Shown here in pieces: positions 56,366 to 64,000 of a stretch of DNA of 64,000 bases. This DNA is from Paenibacillus sp. FSL A5-0031 (GTDB lineage Bacteria; Bacillota; Bacilli; Paenibacillales; Paenibacillaceae): contig NZ_MRTD01000009.1 in assembly GCF_001956295.1 (NCBI RefSeq), forward strand, positions 248,001-312,000, given 5' to 3'. The translations under genes and the position numbers were made by a program. Under the pieces are notes generated by a model. It had not been told where the DNA came from. It ran no database searches and worked only from the letters and a program-made list of their open reading frames with translations. The first letter of the stretch is position 1, and every line of letters starts with the position of its first letter.

Positions 56366-57240
56366 TTAACGGACATCAGTTCCGCTATTTTGGCTTAAAA
56401 CGTCAGTTTAGCCTACTAACGGACATAGGATACGTTATTACCCTCAAAATGAGCTCAATTAGCCCTAATTCCAGCAAATAAAGGATCCTATGTCCGTTAA
56501 AACTTCAATTTGCGTATATTTCGCCAAATAGAGGAACCTATGTCCGTAAGGAGAGACAACCTGACCTTTATCCAGTACGGAAGCACAAATGTATCTAAGG
56601 AGAGACAACCTAACTGTTATAGAACACGGAAGCACAAATGTACCTAAGGAGCGACAACCTAACTGTTATAGAATACGGTAGCACAAATGTACCTAAGGAG
56701 CGACAACCTAACTGTTATAGAATACGGAAGCACAAATGTATCTAAGGAGAGTCAACTTAACCTTTATCGATTATGGAAGCACAAATGTACCTATAAGGAG
56801 AGACAACTTAACTGTTACCGAATATGGAAGCGCATATGTCCCTAAGGAGAGGCAACCTAACTGTTTTAGAATACGGAGGCACAAATGTACTTAAAGGAGA
56901 GACAATCTAACTGTTATAAAATACGGAAGCACAAAAGTACCTAAGCAGAGACAACATAACTGTTATAGAATATGGAAGCACAAATGCTCCTAAGGAGACC
57001 AACCTAACCTTTTTTGAAAACAGAGAGTCCTATGATTGTAAGGGGATCAACCAAACCTTTAGCAACAAATAGATCTCCTGTCTTATTAAGGAGAGCGTCC
57101 GTGATTATATCGAAAACAGATGAGCCAATGTTCATAATGAGATCATCCTCTCCTTTATTAAAAGCAAAGGAACCAATGTCTGACCTATGTCTGTAATTGC
57201 GATCGCAACCAAACTTTTATCGGAGACAGAAGCTCCTATG
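56366..57240. repeat. 49-bp-period repeat array with inverted first two units
   Basis: This gap of about 1.1 kb (56237-57410) has no gene. About 14 units in plus orientation follow each other: AAGGAG starts at 56548, 56597, 56646, 56695, 56744, 56795, 56844, 56894, 56943 (AAGCAG), 56992, 57040 and 57088, mostly 49 apart. Middle units share GACAACCTAACTGTTATAG and GGAAGCACAAATGTACCT. Before the tandem part, two plus-strand copies of TTAACGGACAT at 56366 and 56416 face two reverse copies ending ATGTCCGTTAA at 56500 and ATGTCCGTAA at 56549. The centre of symmetry is near 56457. The last part (57088-57240) is degenerate. Bases 56237-56365 show nothing else. Confidence 0.85.
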
Positions 57241-57347
57241 TCCATAAGTTTCAAATACTCCAACAGCCATCCCAAAATCACACAAGCTAGCTAGTCGGAA
57301 AATAAAAGAATACACTCTGCCACACTATGTCTATCATTTGTATATAT

Positions 57348-57377
57348 TTGCCTATAGCGAATCAGTCCCTATATAAT
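57348..57377 (+). promoter_or_regulatory. Promoter of the P-loop gene
   Basis: TTGCCT at 57348-57353 and TATAAT at 57372-57377 have an 18-bp spacer, and lie 34 bases before the GTG start. A plausible SigA promoter, not tested. Confidence 0.5.
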
Positions 57378-57410
57378 GATATGAAAATATTTACAGAAGG
57401 TGGTTTTTGC

Positions 57411-58040
57411 GTGAGTCAGCTGCGGGGCATTATATTGGAAGGATTTTCGCATGCAGGTAAAACATCGGTATTGAAGTCGTTAAAGCTCATGCAAGCGCAG
57501 GACGAATCAGCAGAGCGTAGTGTTATCGTTTTAAGCGAGCATTATTCACAGGTGCTGCATAACGTGCGTGGTCAGTTTATAACATCAAGTCACGAAGAAC
57601 ATCTCCAATTGTTGAATGAAAGAGTTGCTATACTGAGGCAATTATATGAATGGTCAACTAAGCTTGGGATAGCTTCACGCGGCTCGCGAGGTGTATTCTT
57701 TATACTAGAAAGGTTTCATTTAAATCATAGAGTTGCCTATTCTGATAAAACTACTAATGAAATTGAAGCTATCGAAAAGGAACTCTTACACTTTGGGGCA
57801 AAATGTGCTTTATTAACGATATCTCCGGAAATAGCCGAACTAAGAATACAAAGCCGCACGCCTGATGAATGGTCGAATAAGAGTAGTGAAGAAATTAAAG
57901 CAGCAGCAGATGAACTGCTAGCAACTCAATGGAGACTGCGAAAAGCAGCAGCAAACTCAGTCATTCCTACTCTAGAAATCAATACGGATAACAAGGATTG
58001 GGACACATACACAAAAGAAATCATTCGTTTGTTGGACTAA
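57411..58040 (+). CDS. P-loop kinase-like protein (thymidylate kinase fold)
   Basis: A 209-residue cytoplasmic protein. It starts with a Walker A motif (GFSHAGKTS at about 9-17), then has the arrangement of nucleotide or deoxynucleoside kinases: FFILERFHLNHRVAY (a DRx-like motif) near 100, and a lid-like stretch SRTPDEWSNKSSEE near 160. GTG 57411 has AGAAGGTGG 7 bases upstream; an ATG at 57381 in frame is an alternative. The substrate is not known. It stands alone between two repeat arrays and has lower GC than its neighbours, so it may have arrived by transfer. Confidence 0.65.
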   Translation: MSQLRGIILEGFSHAGKTSVLKSLKLMQAQDESAERSVIVLSEHYSQVLHNVRGQFITSSHEEHLQLLNERVAILRQLYEWSTKLGIASRGSRGVFFILERFHLNHRVAYSDKTTNEIEAIEKELLHFGAKCALLTISPEIAELRIQSRTPDEWSNKSSEEIKAAADELLATQWRLRKAAANSVIPTLEINTDNKDWDTYTKEIIRLLD

Positions 58041-58073
58041 TATATTAAGCCAGCAATTAATGAGCATCATATG

Positions 58074-58356
58074 CACATTGTCAGAGCTGTGCTTCAACTT
58101 CTTGCATCATAAGCGCATTGTCAGTGTTACACTCCAACTCCCTGAACCTTAGCAGATAGGAAAGAGTGTAATTCAACGTCCTGCAACAGAAGCAGATAGG
58201 CAGAGTTGTACTTCAACTTCCAGCACCCTAAGTGCATAAGCAACATCGTAACCCAACTCCAACTCCCGCGCCTTATACACAATGTCAGCATTCCACTCTT
58301 TTCTCTGCACTTAAGCACTTAAGCAACTTTGCACTCCAACACTCAGCACCTAATAA
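58074..58356. repeat. Degenerate 40-bp-period repeat array
   Basis: Between the P-loop gene and the sodA terminator about eight units start at 58074, 58114, 58152, 58192, 58232, 58276, 58315 and about 58350. Typical content is GCACATTGTCAG, then TGT-C-TCAACT and a C-rich part ending CAACA or CACCTAA. The units are only 60-80 percent alike by eye. No gene is seen in this stretch. Confidence 0.7.
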
Positions 58357-58367
58357 GCACTATAAAA

Positions 58368-58414
58368 AATAAAAAAACCGGCGCTTGCCTCATTAAAGAG
58401 GCAAGCGCCGGTTT
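58368..58414 (-). terminator. Intrinsic terminator after sodA
   Basis: AAACCGGCGCTTGCCTC and GAGGCAAGCGCCGGTTT form a perfect 17-bp stem with a 6-base loop. A T-rich run follows on the minus strand. Confidence 0.95.
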
Positions 58415-58426
58415 GGAACATCAATA

Positions 58427-59038
58427 TTATTTAACAGCTGCTTCGTAACGTTTGCCAACTTCATCCCAGTTAACTACGTTCCAGAACGCTGCGATGTAAT
58501 CAGGGCGTTTGTTTTGGTAGTTCAGGTAGTAAGCGTGCTCCCATACATCAAGACCAAGGATTGGCGTTTCGCCTTCCATGATCGGGCTGTCTTGGTTTGG
58601 CAAGCTGTATACTTTCAATTTGCCGTTTGCAACTGCTAGGAATGCCCAGCCGCTGCCGAAACGTGTTGTTGCTGCTTTTGCGAAGTCAGCTTTGAAAGCT
58701 TCAAAGCCGCCTAGCTCGCTTTCAATTGCTGCTGCAAGAGCGCCAGTAGGTGCTCCGCCAGCGTTTGGAGCGATTGTTTCCCAGAACAAGCTGTGGTTAG
58801 CATGTCCGCCGCCGTTGTTGCGAACAGCAGTACGGATTGCTTCAGGAACGCTAGCAAGATCGGAGATCAAATCTTCGATTGATTTGCTTTGCAATTCTGG
58901 AGCGGACTCCAAAGCAGCGTTAAGGTTAGTCACGTAAGCGTTATGGTGACGGCCGTGGTGAATTTCCATTGTAGTCGCATCGATATGCGGCTCAAGTGCG
59001 TTGTGCGCGTACGGCAAAGCAGGTAGTTGATGTGCCAT
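58427..59038 (-). CDS. sodA: Superoxide dismutase (Mn/Fe family)
   Basis: A 203-residue enzyme that converts superoxide to oxygen and hydrogen peroxide. The four metal ligands are at standard positions: His27 ([10 protein letters not shown]), His82 ([11 protein letters not shown]), Asp164 and His168 ([12 protein letters not shown]). GGAGGC lies before the ATG at 59038. The usual bacillus form uses manganese. Confidence 0.96.
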   Translation of the reverse strand: MAHQLPALPYAHNALEPHIDATTMEIHHGRHHNAYVTNLNAALESAPELQSKSIEDLISDLASVPEAIRTAVRNNGGGHANHSLFWETIAPNAGGAPTGALAAAIESELGGFEAFKADFAKAATTRFGSGWAFLAVANGKLKVYSLPNQDSPIMEGETPILGLDVWEHAYYLNYQNKRPDYIAAFWNVVNWDEVGKRYEAAVK

Positions 59039-59240
59039 TTTTTACAGCCTCCTAATTATATGTAGTTATCCAAGTCCATTATCCCTTATCCGATTGAATA
59101 AATCAACATTATTGTTTCAAAAGTCGAATGGGCTAAAACGATCAAACATAACCTAAAATAGGGTATCTCGACGCTAGCTAAAATATACAGATTAGGAAGA
59201 TAGAACTGCATTTATAGAGAAATAAATGGATTAAATTGTT

Positions 59241-59266
59241 GTAAGCGCTTAATATTAAGCGTTTAC
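59241..59266. promoter_or_regulatory. 26-bp palindrome between sodA and GNAT genes
   Basis: GTAAGCGCTTAAT at 59241-59253 faces ATTAAGCGTTTAC at 59254-59266; only one pair breaks the symmetry. The sequence TGTAAGCGCTTA (59240-59251) is identical to the GH125 operator at 2043-2054, and each half resembles a cre site at about 12 of 14 positions. The divergent gap (59039-59393, 355 bases) contains otherwise only AT-rich stretches. CcpA or a LacI-type regulator are candidates. Confidence 0.6.
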
Positions 59267-59393
59267 ACGAGATAATTGATGATTTCTTTAATTTTTTTAA
59301 GGAATATTAAAGATTGAAGCAGGATTTCGTTTAATTTTGTCGTAATATATTTTAAATGCAATACTATGACATGGTATAGAAGGTGTAATTTTA

Positions 59394-59816
59394 ATGAATG
59401 TTCGTTCCTTCCAGTTGTCCGATTACCGATCAATTACAGCACTGCTTGAAGAGGTTCTAACAGAAGAGTGCTACGAACAAACGATGGAAGCTTTTGCCCG
59501 CCAGTTGTCATGGGATAGTGATTTAGTATTAGTCGCTGTCGAAAATTCCGAAATTGTGGGCATGATTATCGGTACGATTGATAATAACAAAGGTTATTAT
59601 TATCGAATTGCTGTATCTCCTCTCCACAGGCGGAAAGGAATCGGTAAAACGCTTATCCAGGCATTGCGCCAGCGCTTCGAACAGCGCCGTGTCACAAAGA
59701 TACTAATTACCGCGGACGAGCACAACGAGCCAGTTTTACCGCTGTACGAGTCGATGGGGTATGTAGCCAACGATTTTATCAGATCTTTTCAGAAATTGAG
59801 CATTGTAGCTGGTTAA
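59394..59816 (+). CDS. GNAT family N-acetyltransferase
   Basis: A 140-residue acetyltransferase with the acetyl-CoA-binding segment IAVSPLHRRKGIGKTLIQAL near residues 69-88 and the closing LPLYESMGYVAND. AGAAGGTG precedes the ATG. Substrate unknown; the small size fits RimI-like or general GNAT enzymes. Confidence 0.9.
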   Translation: MNVRSFQLSDYRSITALLEEVLTEECYEQTMEAFARQLSWDSDLVLVAVENSEIVGMIIGTIDNNKGYYYRIAVSPLHRRKGIGKTLIQALRQRFEQRRVTKILITADEHNEPVLPLYESMGYVANDFIRSFQKLSIVAG

Positions 59817-59849
59817 CGCGAACTTTACTGCATGTAAGTTGTACGCAGG

Positions 59850-59897
59850 GCATATCTGCATCGCCATTGCTTTTGGCGGTCAGATATGCTTTTCTTA
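59850..59897 (+). terminator. Intrinsic terminator after GNAT gene
   Basis: GCATATCTG pairs with CAGATATGC, with an inner CGCCA/TGGCG stem; TTTTCTT follows. Confidence 0.85.
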
Positions 59898-59926
59898 TTA
59901 CTATATACATTTATGAGGAGAACGGG

Positions 59927-60484
59927 ATGGAACCATATCGGCACTGTGTCATCAAAAGCTTCAAACATAACGGTCACATTCACCGTATATGGCAACAGAA
60001 TTGGCTTGTGCCCGATGAGCTGCTTGACGAGCAGCATAAAGCGGAATCCATTAAGGTGCTCATAAACCGTCAAACGCCGATTCAAGAGTCGGATGGTAAG
60101 ATATGGATCAGCCGCGTCCCAGCAGTCTCCTTTTTTATACCGGGGCAGTGGTTCAACGTTGTGGCTCTGCTAGAGGACGGAGGCGTCCGCTACTATTGCA
60201 ATATTGCCTCACCGCTGTACATTCAGGGTGATGTGCTTACCTATATCGATTATGATTTGGACGTTATTCGTACAGTTGATGGTGGAAGAACAGTCGTCGA
60301 TCAAGATGAATATGAGATGCACAAAGCGGCTTACCACTATCCGAAAATGGTCGAAGAAAAGGTGCATGAGGGTCTTGATGCGCTTTTGAAGCGGATGGAT
60401 CAAGGGCAATCGCCTTTTCAGGATAAGCTTGTGCTGAAGTATTATGAGGATTGGCTGAAACGAAGTGAAGAGGTGGAACAATGA
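59927..60484 (+). CDS. DUF402 family protein (YgaC-like nucleotide phosphatase)
   Basis: A 185-residue cytoplasmic protein beginning MEPYRHCVIKSFKHNGHIHR and containing VRYYCNIASPLYIQGDVLTY, IDYDLDVIRTVDGG and DQDEYEMHKAAYHYP, the typical acidic metal-binding pattern of DUF402. Family members in Gram-positive bacteria hydrolyse nucleoside tri- and diphosphates. GAGGAG lies before ATG 59927. The following lepB start overlaps its stop, so the genes are coupled. Confidence 0.88.
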   Translation: MEPYRHCVIKSFKHNGHIHRIWQQNWLVPDELLDEQHKAESIKVLINRQTPIQESDGKIWISRVPAVSFFIPGQWFNVVALLEDGGVRYYCNIASPLYIQGDVLTYIDYDLDVIRTVDGGRTVVDQDEYEMHKAAYHYPKMVEEKVHEGLDALLKRMDQGQSPFQDKLVLKYYEDWLKRSEEVEQ

Positions 60485-61104
60485 GCCTTGAGGACCAGAA
60501 TCGCAAGCCAAGTAATGAAAAAGCAGGAATCAGTGTAGATGCGGGATTATCTGCCCATACTGTTGCAAGCAATCGCTCCAATTGGCTCGCAGAACTGTTC
60601 GATTGGTCGAAAACATTGGTTGTTGCATTTGCTGTGGTGCTGCTTCTGCATTTTTTTGTATTTAACCTCTCGAAGGTAGAAGGTCATTCGATGGAGCCGA
60701 CGTTAACGGAGCATGAGTGGCTGTTTGTTAATAAATTTGTATACCTCGTCGGCAAGCCCAAGGTTGGTGATGTCGTTATTTTGAAGGAACCGGATATGGG
60801 GGAAGACGAGGAAAAGTTTCTTGTAAAAAGGATCGTTGGGGTTTCCGGTGATCGTATTGAAATCCATAATAAACAATTGTACCGTAACGGCGAGCTAGTG
60901 GACGAGCCTTACACGGATTCATTAATAGAAGATATGAGCTACGGGCCTGAAGTAATTAGCGAAGGAAACTATTTTGTAATGGGAGATAATCGACATGCTA
61001 GGGCGAGCTTGGACAGCCGGACGTTTCATGCTGTGCCAGAAGAGCTGATTCGCGGCAGAGCCGATTATATTTTATGGCCTTACAAAAAGATAAGAGCGCT
61101 TTAA
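60481..61104 (+). CDS. lepB: Signal peptidase I
   Basis: A 207-residue membrane protease that removes signal peptides after export. One N-terminal helix near 44-62, catalytic Ser70 (GHSMEPTL) and Lys116 (FLVKRIVGVSGD), and the closing box NYFVMGDNRHARASLDSR. ATG 60481 overlaps the DUF402 stop as ATGA. It serves the many exported proteins in this genome. Confidence 0.95.
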   Translation: MSLEDQNRKPSNEKAGISVDAGLSAHTVASNRSNWLAELFDWSKTLVVAFAVVLLLHFFVFNLSKVEGHSMEPTLTEHEWLFVNKFVYLVGKPKVGDVVILKEPDMGEDEEKFLVKRIVGVSGDRIEIHNKQLYRNGELVDEPYTDSLIEDMSYGPEVISEGNYFVMGDNRHARASLDSRTFHAVPEELIRGRADYILWPYKKIRAL

Positions 61105-61179
61105 CCACTTTTTGTGTGAAAAGCTGGGTGCTGACGAGGTAATTTTGCATGTGCAACGTTACGCTGCTGCTTACGAAGT

Positions 61180-61199
61180 AAGTTTGCTACCGCAAACTT
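61180..61199 (+). other. Small hairpin directly before the rnhA ribosome site
   Basis: AAGTTTGC at 61180-61187 and GCAAACTT at 61192-61199 form a perfect 8-bp stem ending two bases before AGGAGGG. It may be a weak terminator of lepB or affect rnhA initiation. Confidence 0.45.
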
Positions 61200-61214
61200 T
61201 TAGGAGGGATTCTT

Positions 61215-61649
61215 ATGAAGGACGTTATGATCTATACGGACGGTGCATGCTCTGGCAATCCGGGGCCGGGCGGCTGGGGAGCAGTGCTGTTTTTTGGCGT
61301 TCATCAGAAAGAAATTTCAGGTGGAGAGAAACACTCGACGAACAATCGTATGGAAATCCAAGCAGTAATCGAAGGGTTGAAGCTGCTTAAGGAGTCCTGT
61401 AAGGTGACGGTGTATAGTGATTCAGCGTATGTCGTGAATTGCTTCCAGAAAGGCTGGATACACGGCTGGCTGCGCAACGGCTGGAAGAACAGCAAGAAGG
61501 AACCTGTTGAGAATCAAGAGCTTTGGAAAGCGCTTTGGGAGCTTATGCAGCGTCATAAAGTAGAATACGTAAAGGTAAAAGGCCATAGCGATAATGAATG
61601 GAATAATCGTTGTGACGAGCTGGCTCGTGAAGCAATTAAAAGGTTATAG
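61215..61649 (+). CDS. rnhA: Ribonuclease HI
   Basis: A 144-residue nuclease that cuts RNA in RNA-DNA hybrids. Active-site residues: Asp9 (YTDGACSGNPGPGGWG), Glu47 (NNRMEIQAVIEGL), Asp69 (VYSDSAYVVNC) and Asp134 with His124 (VKGHSDNEWNNRCDELA). AGGAGGG lies before the ATG. The queG gene starts directly after the stop. Confidence 0.95.
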   Translation: MKDVMIYTDGACSGNPGPGGWGAVLFFGVHQKEISGGEKHSTNNRMEIQAVIEGLKLLKESCKVTVYSDSAYVVNCFQKGWIHGWLRNGWKNSKKEPVENQELWKALWELMQRHKVEYVKVKGHSDNEWNNRCDELAREAIKRL

Positions 61650-62831
61650 ATGATGACAGATAGATGGGCAAGGCTGAAGGAAGAGATGATTGCGGCGGCA
61701 CCAAGCCTCGGCATCGACAAGATTGGGATCGCTTCTGCAGATCCATTCACATCATTAAAGCAGATTTTGCTTAGGCACCGCGAGCTCGGAAGAGAGTCTG
61801 GCTTCGAGGAGCCCGACATTGAGAAAAGAACGAATCCAGCGCTGTTGTTTGAAAATCCGCAGTCGATTATTGCAATAGCCATTGCCTATCCATCCAAGCT
61901 GAAGGACCCTCCTAAATCAGAGCCGGGTGCAAGGCGAGGCATTATGTCACGTTCGGCTTGGGGAGAAGATTACCATAAAGTGCTGCGCGATCGGCTTGCT
62001 AAGCTGGAAGCATGGCTAAGGGAGCGAATGCCGGATTTGCGCGTGGAAAGCATGGTCGATACCGGCGCATTGTCGGATCGCGCCGTTGCTGAGCGTGCAG
62101 GCATTGGCTGGAGCGCTAAAAACTGTGCAATCATATCGCCGGAGCTCGGCTCGTGGATTTACCTCGGTGAGATGATTACCAATGTTCCATTTGAACCGGA
62201 TGAACCGATAACGGAAAGCTGCGGCAGCTGCACCAAATGTATTGACGCTTGCCCGACGGATGCACTAGTTGGACCGGGGCAATTGAATTCAAGCCGCTGC
62301 ATCTCCTTTGTTACACAAACGAAGGGAATGATATCGGACGAGTTCATGCGAAAAATCGGCAATCGGCTTTATGGCTGCGATACATGCCAGACGGTCTGCC
62401 CGATAAACCGCGGCAAAAACTGGACGCATCAACCAGAACTGCAGCCGGATATGGAATTAGTGAAGCCGCTGCTCGTTCCGCTTCTAACGATAGGCAACAA
62501 GGAGTTTCAAGCCAGATATGGCCGGACATCCTCCGCTTGGCGGGGCAAGAAGCCGATTCAGCGCAATGCAGTAATTGCGCTCGGCAACTTTAAAGAGGCT
62601 AGCGCAGTACCGGATTTGATCCGGGTGCTGGAGCAGGATCCTCGCCCGGTGCTCCGCGGCACAGCTGCATGGTCGCTTGCGCGAATTGGCGGCGAGCAGG
62701 CAAAGTCTGCATTGCTTGGAGCCTCAGTAAAGGAAACGGATGAGGAAGCACTGCAGGCGATTGCGAATGCCATTGCTCAATTAAGCACGATTCCAGAAGA
62801 GAACTTGGAAGCAGGTGGCGCAAGTGAGTGA
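61650..62831 (+). CDS. queG: Epoxyqueuosine reductase
   Basis: A 393-residue cobalamin-dependent enzyme for the last step of queuosine tRNA modification. The front domain has FENPQSIIAIAIAYPSKL and VDTGALSDRAVAERAGIGW; two iron-sulfur clusters are held by SCGSCTKCIDACPTDAL and YGCDTCQTVCPINRG; the C-terminal 90 residues are HEAT-like repeats (VIALGNFKEASAVPDLIRVL, RGTAAWSLARIGG). Either of two ATGs (61650, 61653) may start it. Its end overlaps ogt. Confidence 0.94.
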   Translation: MMTDRWARLKEEMIAAAPSLGIDKIGIASADPFTSLKQILLRHRELGRESGFEEPDIEKRTNPALLFENPQSIIAIAIAYPSKLKDPPKSEPGARRGIMSRSAWGEDYHKVLRDRLAKLEAWLRERMPDLRVESMVDTGALSDRAVAERAGIGWSAKNCAIISPELGSWIYLGEMITNVPFEPDEPITESCGSCTKCIDACPTDALVGPGQLNSSRCISFVTQTKGMISDEFMRKIGNRLYGCDTCQTVCPINRGKNWTHQPELQPDMELVKPLLVPLLTIGNKEFQARYGRTSSAWRGKKPIQRNAVIALGNFKEASAVPDLIRVLEQDPRPVLRGTAAWSLARIGGEQAKSALLGASVKETDEEALQAIANAIAQLSTIPEENLEAGGASE

Positions 62832-63357
62832 ACGACTTTACACGGCTGAGATCGATTCGCCTATCGGGCCGATGACGTTAACGGCAACGGACAAAGGAAT
62901 TTGCCACTTGGACTTTGCTCCTTACGATTTGGCTTTAGAGAAACTAGAGCAGTGGACGAAGCGTGTATTTGGGCACGCTGGCGCGGATATTACGCGGGTC
63001 GAAGCAGCCTCTCATGATCAGCTGAATGAAGCAGCAAGGCAGTTGGCGCTTTATTTTGCCGGAGAGCTTCAGCAATTCGATCTGCCTATTCAAATGTATG
63101 GCACACCGTTTCAGCAGAAGGTGTGGGCAGCTTTGCAGCAAATCCCTTATGGGGAAACGCGTACTTATAAGGATATCGCTGTGATGCTGGATCAGCCTGG
63201 AGCTATGCGTGCCGTAGGTGGAGCGAACAATCGCAACCCTGTCTCGATCATCGTGCCTTGTCATCGCGTGATTGGGGCAAGCGGCCAAATGATCGGTTAT
63301 GGCGGAGGTCTTCCTATTAAAATCGCGCTGCTTGATCTGGAAAAGAGTGCGAAATAA
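62824..63357 (+). CDS. ogt: Methylated-DNA-protein cysteine methyltransferase
   Basis: A 177-residue DNA repair protein that takes O6-methyl groups from guanine onto its own Cys. The acceptor is in IIVPCHRVIGASG, followed by MIGYGGGLPIKIALLDLE; RAVGGANNRNPV contains the helix-turn-helix Asn. The start is GTG 62824 after AGGTGG; a GTG at 62815 is in frame. It overlaps queG by 8 bases. Confidence 0.94.
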   Translation: MSERLYTAEIDSPIGPMTLTATDKGICHLDFAPYDLALEKLEQWTKRVFGHAGADITRVEAASHDQLNEAARQLALYFAGELQQFDLPIQMYGTPFQQKVWAALQQIPYGETRTYKDIAVMLDQPGAMRAVGGANNRNPVSIIVPCHRVIGASGQMIGYGGGLPIKIALLDLEKSAK

Positions 63358-63397
63358 GAGCATCAAAAAATGTCACAAAAAGGTTAAGCGGAGCGCC

Positions 63398-63436
63398 AGC
63401 ATGTTCATTGCGAACAAGAGGTGAACATGCTATCAT
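63398..63436. promoter_or_regulatory. Palindrome overlapping a possible promoter before yneF
   Basis: AGCATGTTCA at 63398-63407 and TGAACATGCT at 63422-63431 are a perfect 10-bp inverted repeat. TTGCGA at 63408-63413 and TATCAT at 63431-63436 (17-bp spacer) form a plausible promoter inside it. No T-run follows, so it looks more like an operator than a terminator. Confidence 0.4.
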
Positions 63437-63475
63437 GGGAACATTATACACAGCAGGAGATTTGGAAAGGGTCAG

Positions 63476-63706
63476 GTGAAAGGTATGTCGTGGGTGAATA
63501 TTGTTGTACCAATTGTTACTTTAATTGCAGGAGCTGTTGGGGGCTTTTTTGTAGGCGTATTCTATCTGCGGAAGCAGCTTGAGAAAATGCAAAACGATCC
63601 AGAAATGATTCAGAAAATGGCGAAGCAAATGGGCTACAATCTGAATAAGCAGCAAATGCAAAAAGCGCAGCACATGATGAAAAACCAAAAGATGCCTCGC
63701 AGATAA
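63476..63706 (+). CDS. yneF: YneF family small membrane protein (UPF0154)
   Basis: A 76-residue protein with one N-terminal helix (WVNIVVPIVTLIAGAVGGFF) and a charged tail with DPEMIQKMAKQMGYNLNKQQ, matching UPF0154. GTG 63476 sits after GGAAAGG; an ATG at 63485 is possible but close to its ribosome site. Function unknown; always small and membrane-bound. Confidence 0.9.
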   Translation: MKGMSWVNIVVPIVTLIAGAVGGFFVGVFYLRKQLEKMQNDPEMIQKMAKQMGYNLNKQQMQKAQHMMKNQKMPRR

Positions 63707-63742
63707 AGAAAGACGCGGGGGGACCGGAAGGAGAGTTCAGAA

Positions 63743-64000
63743 ATGGCGGGAAAGAAAGATTACGTCAATTCGAGTGTTTCGAGCAACCGGGAGCAAATTG
63801 AACATCACATAAGAGAAATATTAAAACTTGTCGGTGAAGATGTAGAGCGTGAAGGCTTGCTGGAAACACCCGCTCGTGTGACTCGAATGTATGAGGAGAT
63901 TTTTGCCGGATATGAGGTTGATCCTCGTGAGGTGCTGGGCGTTACGTTCGATGAGCAGCATGAAGAGCTTGTCATTGTAAAAGATATCGTTTATTACAGT
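63743..64000 (+). CDS. folE: GTP cyclohydrolase I, N-terminal part
   Basis: The gene runs off the end of the window. The first 86 residues read MAGKKDYVNSSVSSNREQ and continue with the family signature REGLLETPARVTRMYEEIFAGY and LVIVKDIVYYS. The enzyme starts folate synthesis from GTP. AAGGAG lies 9 bases before the ATG. It starts 37 bases after yneF. Confidence 0.95.
   Translation, partial: MAGKKDYVNSSVSSNREQIEHHIREILKLVGEDVEREGLLETPARVTRMYEEIFAGYEVDPREVLGVTFDEQHEELVIVKDIVYYS

Noticed and set aside
56548..57100. CRISPR array
   Set aside because: Units follow each other directly with drift in every part; there is no alternation of constant repeat and unique spacer, and no cas genes.
61112..61390. 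92-residue open frame between lepB and rnhA
   Set aside because: It overlaps rnhA in another frame and has no ribosome site or recognisable motif.

Overview
The window looks like the chromosome of a low-to-mid GC Gram-positive bacterium of the Paenibacillaceae, most likely Paenibacillus or a close relative. The reasons are strong AGGAGG-type ribosome binding sites, many GTG and TTG starts, lipoprotein and S-layer-homology (SLH) surface proteins, CUT1-type sugar transporters encoded without an ATPase, YesM/YesN two-component pairs, and a large excess of glycoside hydrolases. I see no prophage, insertion sequence, CRISPR array, rRNA or tRNA.

Layout. (1) 1-1.9 kb: the end of a maltodextrin-type permease and a lipoprotein alpha-amylase. 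(2) 2-21.5 kb: a large alpha-mannan-type utilisation locus. It holds a GH125 alpha-mannosidase, a frameshifted solute-binding lipoprotein, a 939-residue binding protein fused to beta-sandwich modules, two separate permease pairs, an NHL-TPR-Yip1 membrane protein, a DUF5696 protein, three GH76 enzymes with different predicted locations (lipoprotein, cytoplasm, secreted) and a GntR/LacI-type regulator. The GH125 gene and the cytoplasmic GH76 gene share an identically spaced promoter and operator-like element. (3) 21.5-26.8 kb: an SDR oxidoreductase, a GH127 beta-L-arabinofuranosidase, an MFS transporter and a LacI regulator that appears to start at ATT; two copies of one palindromic operator lie in front of the MFS and lacI genes. 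(4) 27-36.2 kb: a CUT1 transporter with YesM/YesN sensors, a binding lipoprotein and a GH105-type unsaturated uronyl hydrolase, fitting uptake of pectin-derived oligosaccharides. (5) 36.3-42.7 kb: a neopullulanase-type GH13, thioredoxin reductase, an OmpR-type two-component system and GalU. (6) 42.8-46.5 kb: araR-araD-araB with AraR boxes; araA is absent from the window. (7) 46.7-55.3 kb: a 2012-residue SLH surface protein, then a zinc-ribbon/FxLYD membrane protein paired with an HtrA-like protease. (8) 55.4-58.4 kb: a repeat-rich zone with a Gly/Pro repeat protein (14 units of 27 nt), a roughly 0.9-kb array with a 49-bp period whose first two units are inverted, an orphan P-loop kinase-like gene, and a second degenerate array with a 40-bp period. 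(9) 58.4-64 kb: housekeeping genes (sodA, GNAT, DUF402, lepB, rnhA, queG, ogt, yneF and the 5' end of folE).

Working together, the first 46 kb reads as a polysaccharide-degrading region: enzymes outside the cell or on its surface trim mannan, starch, arabinan or pectin, ABC permeases import oligosaccharides (the ATPase must be supplied from elsewhere), cytoplasmic hydrolases finish the job, and local regulators respond to sugars. All functions are inferred from recognisable motifs and gene context; no database search was run.
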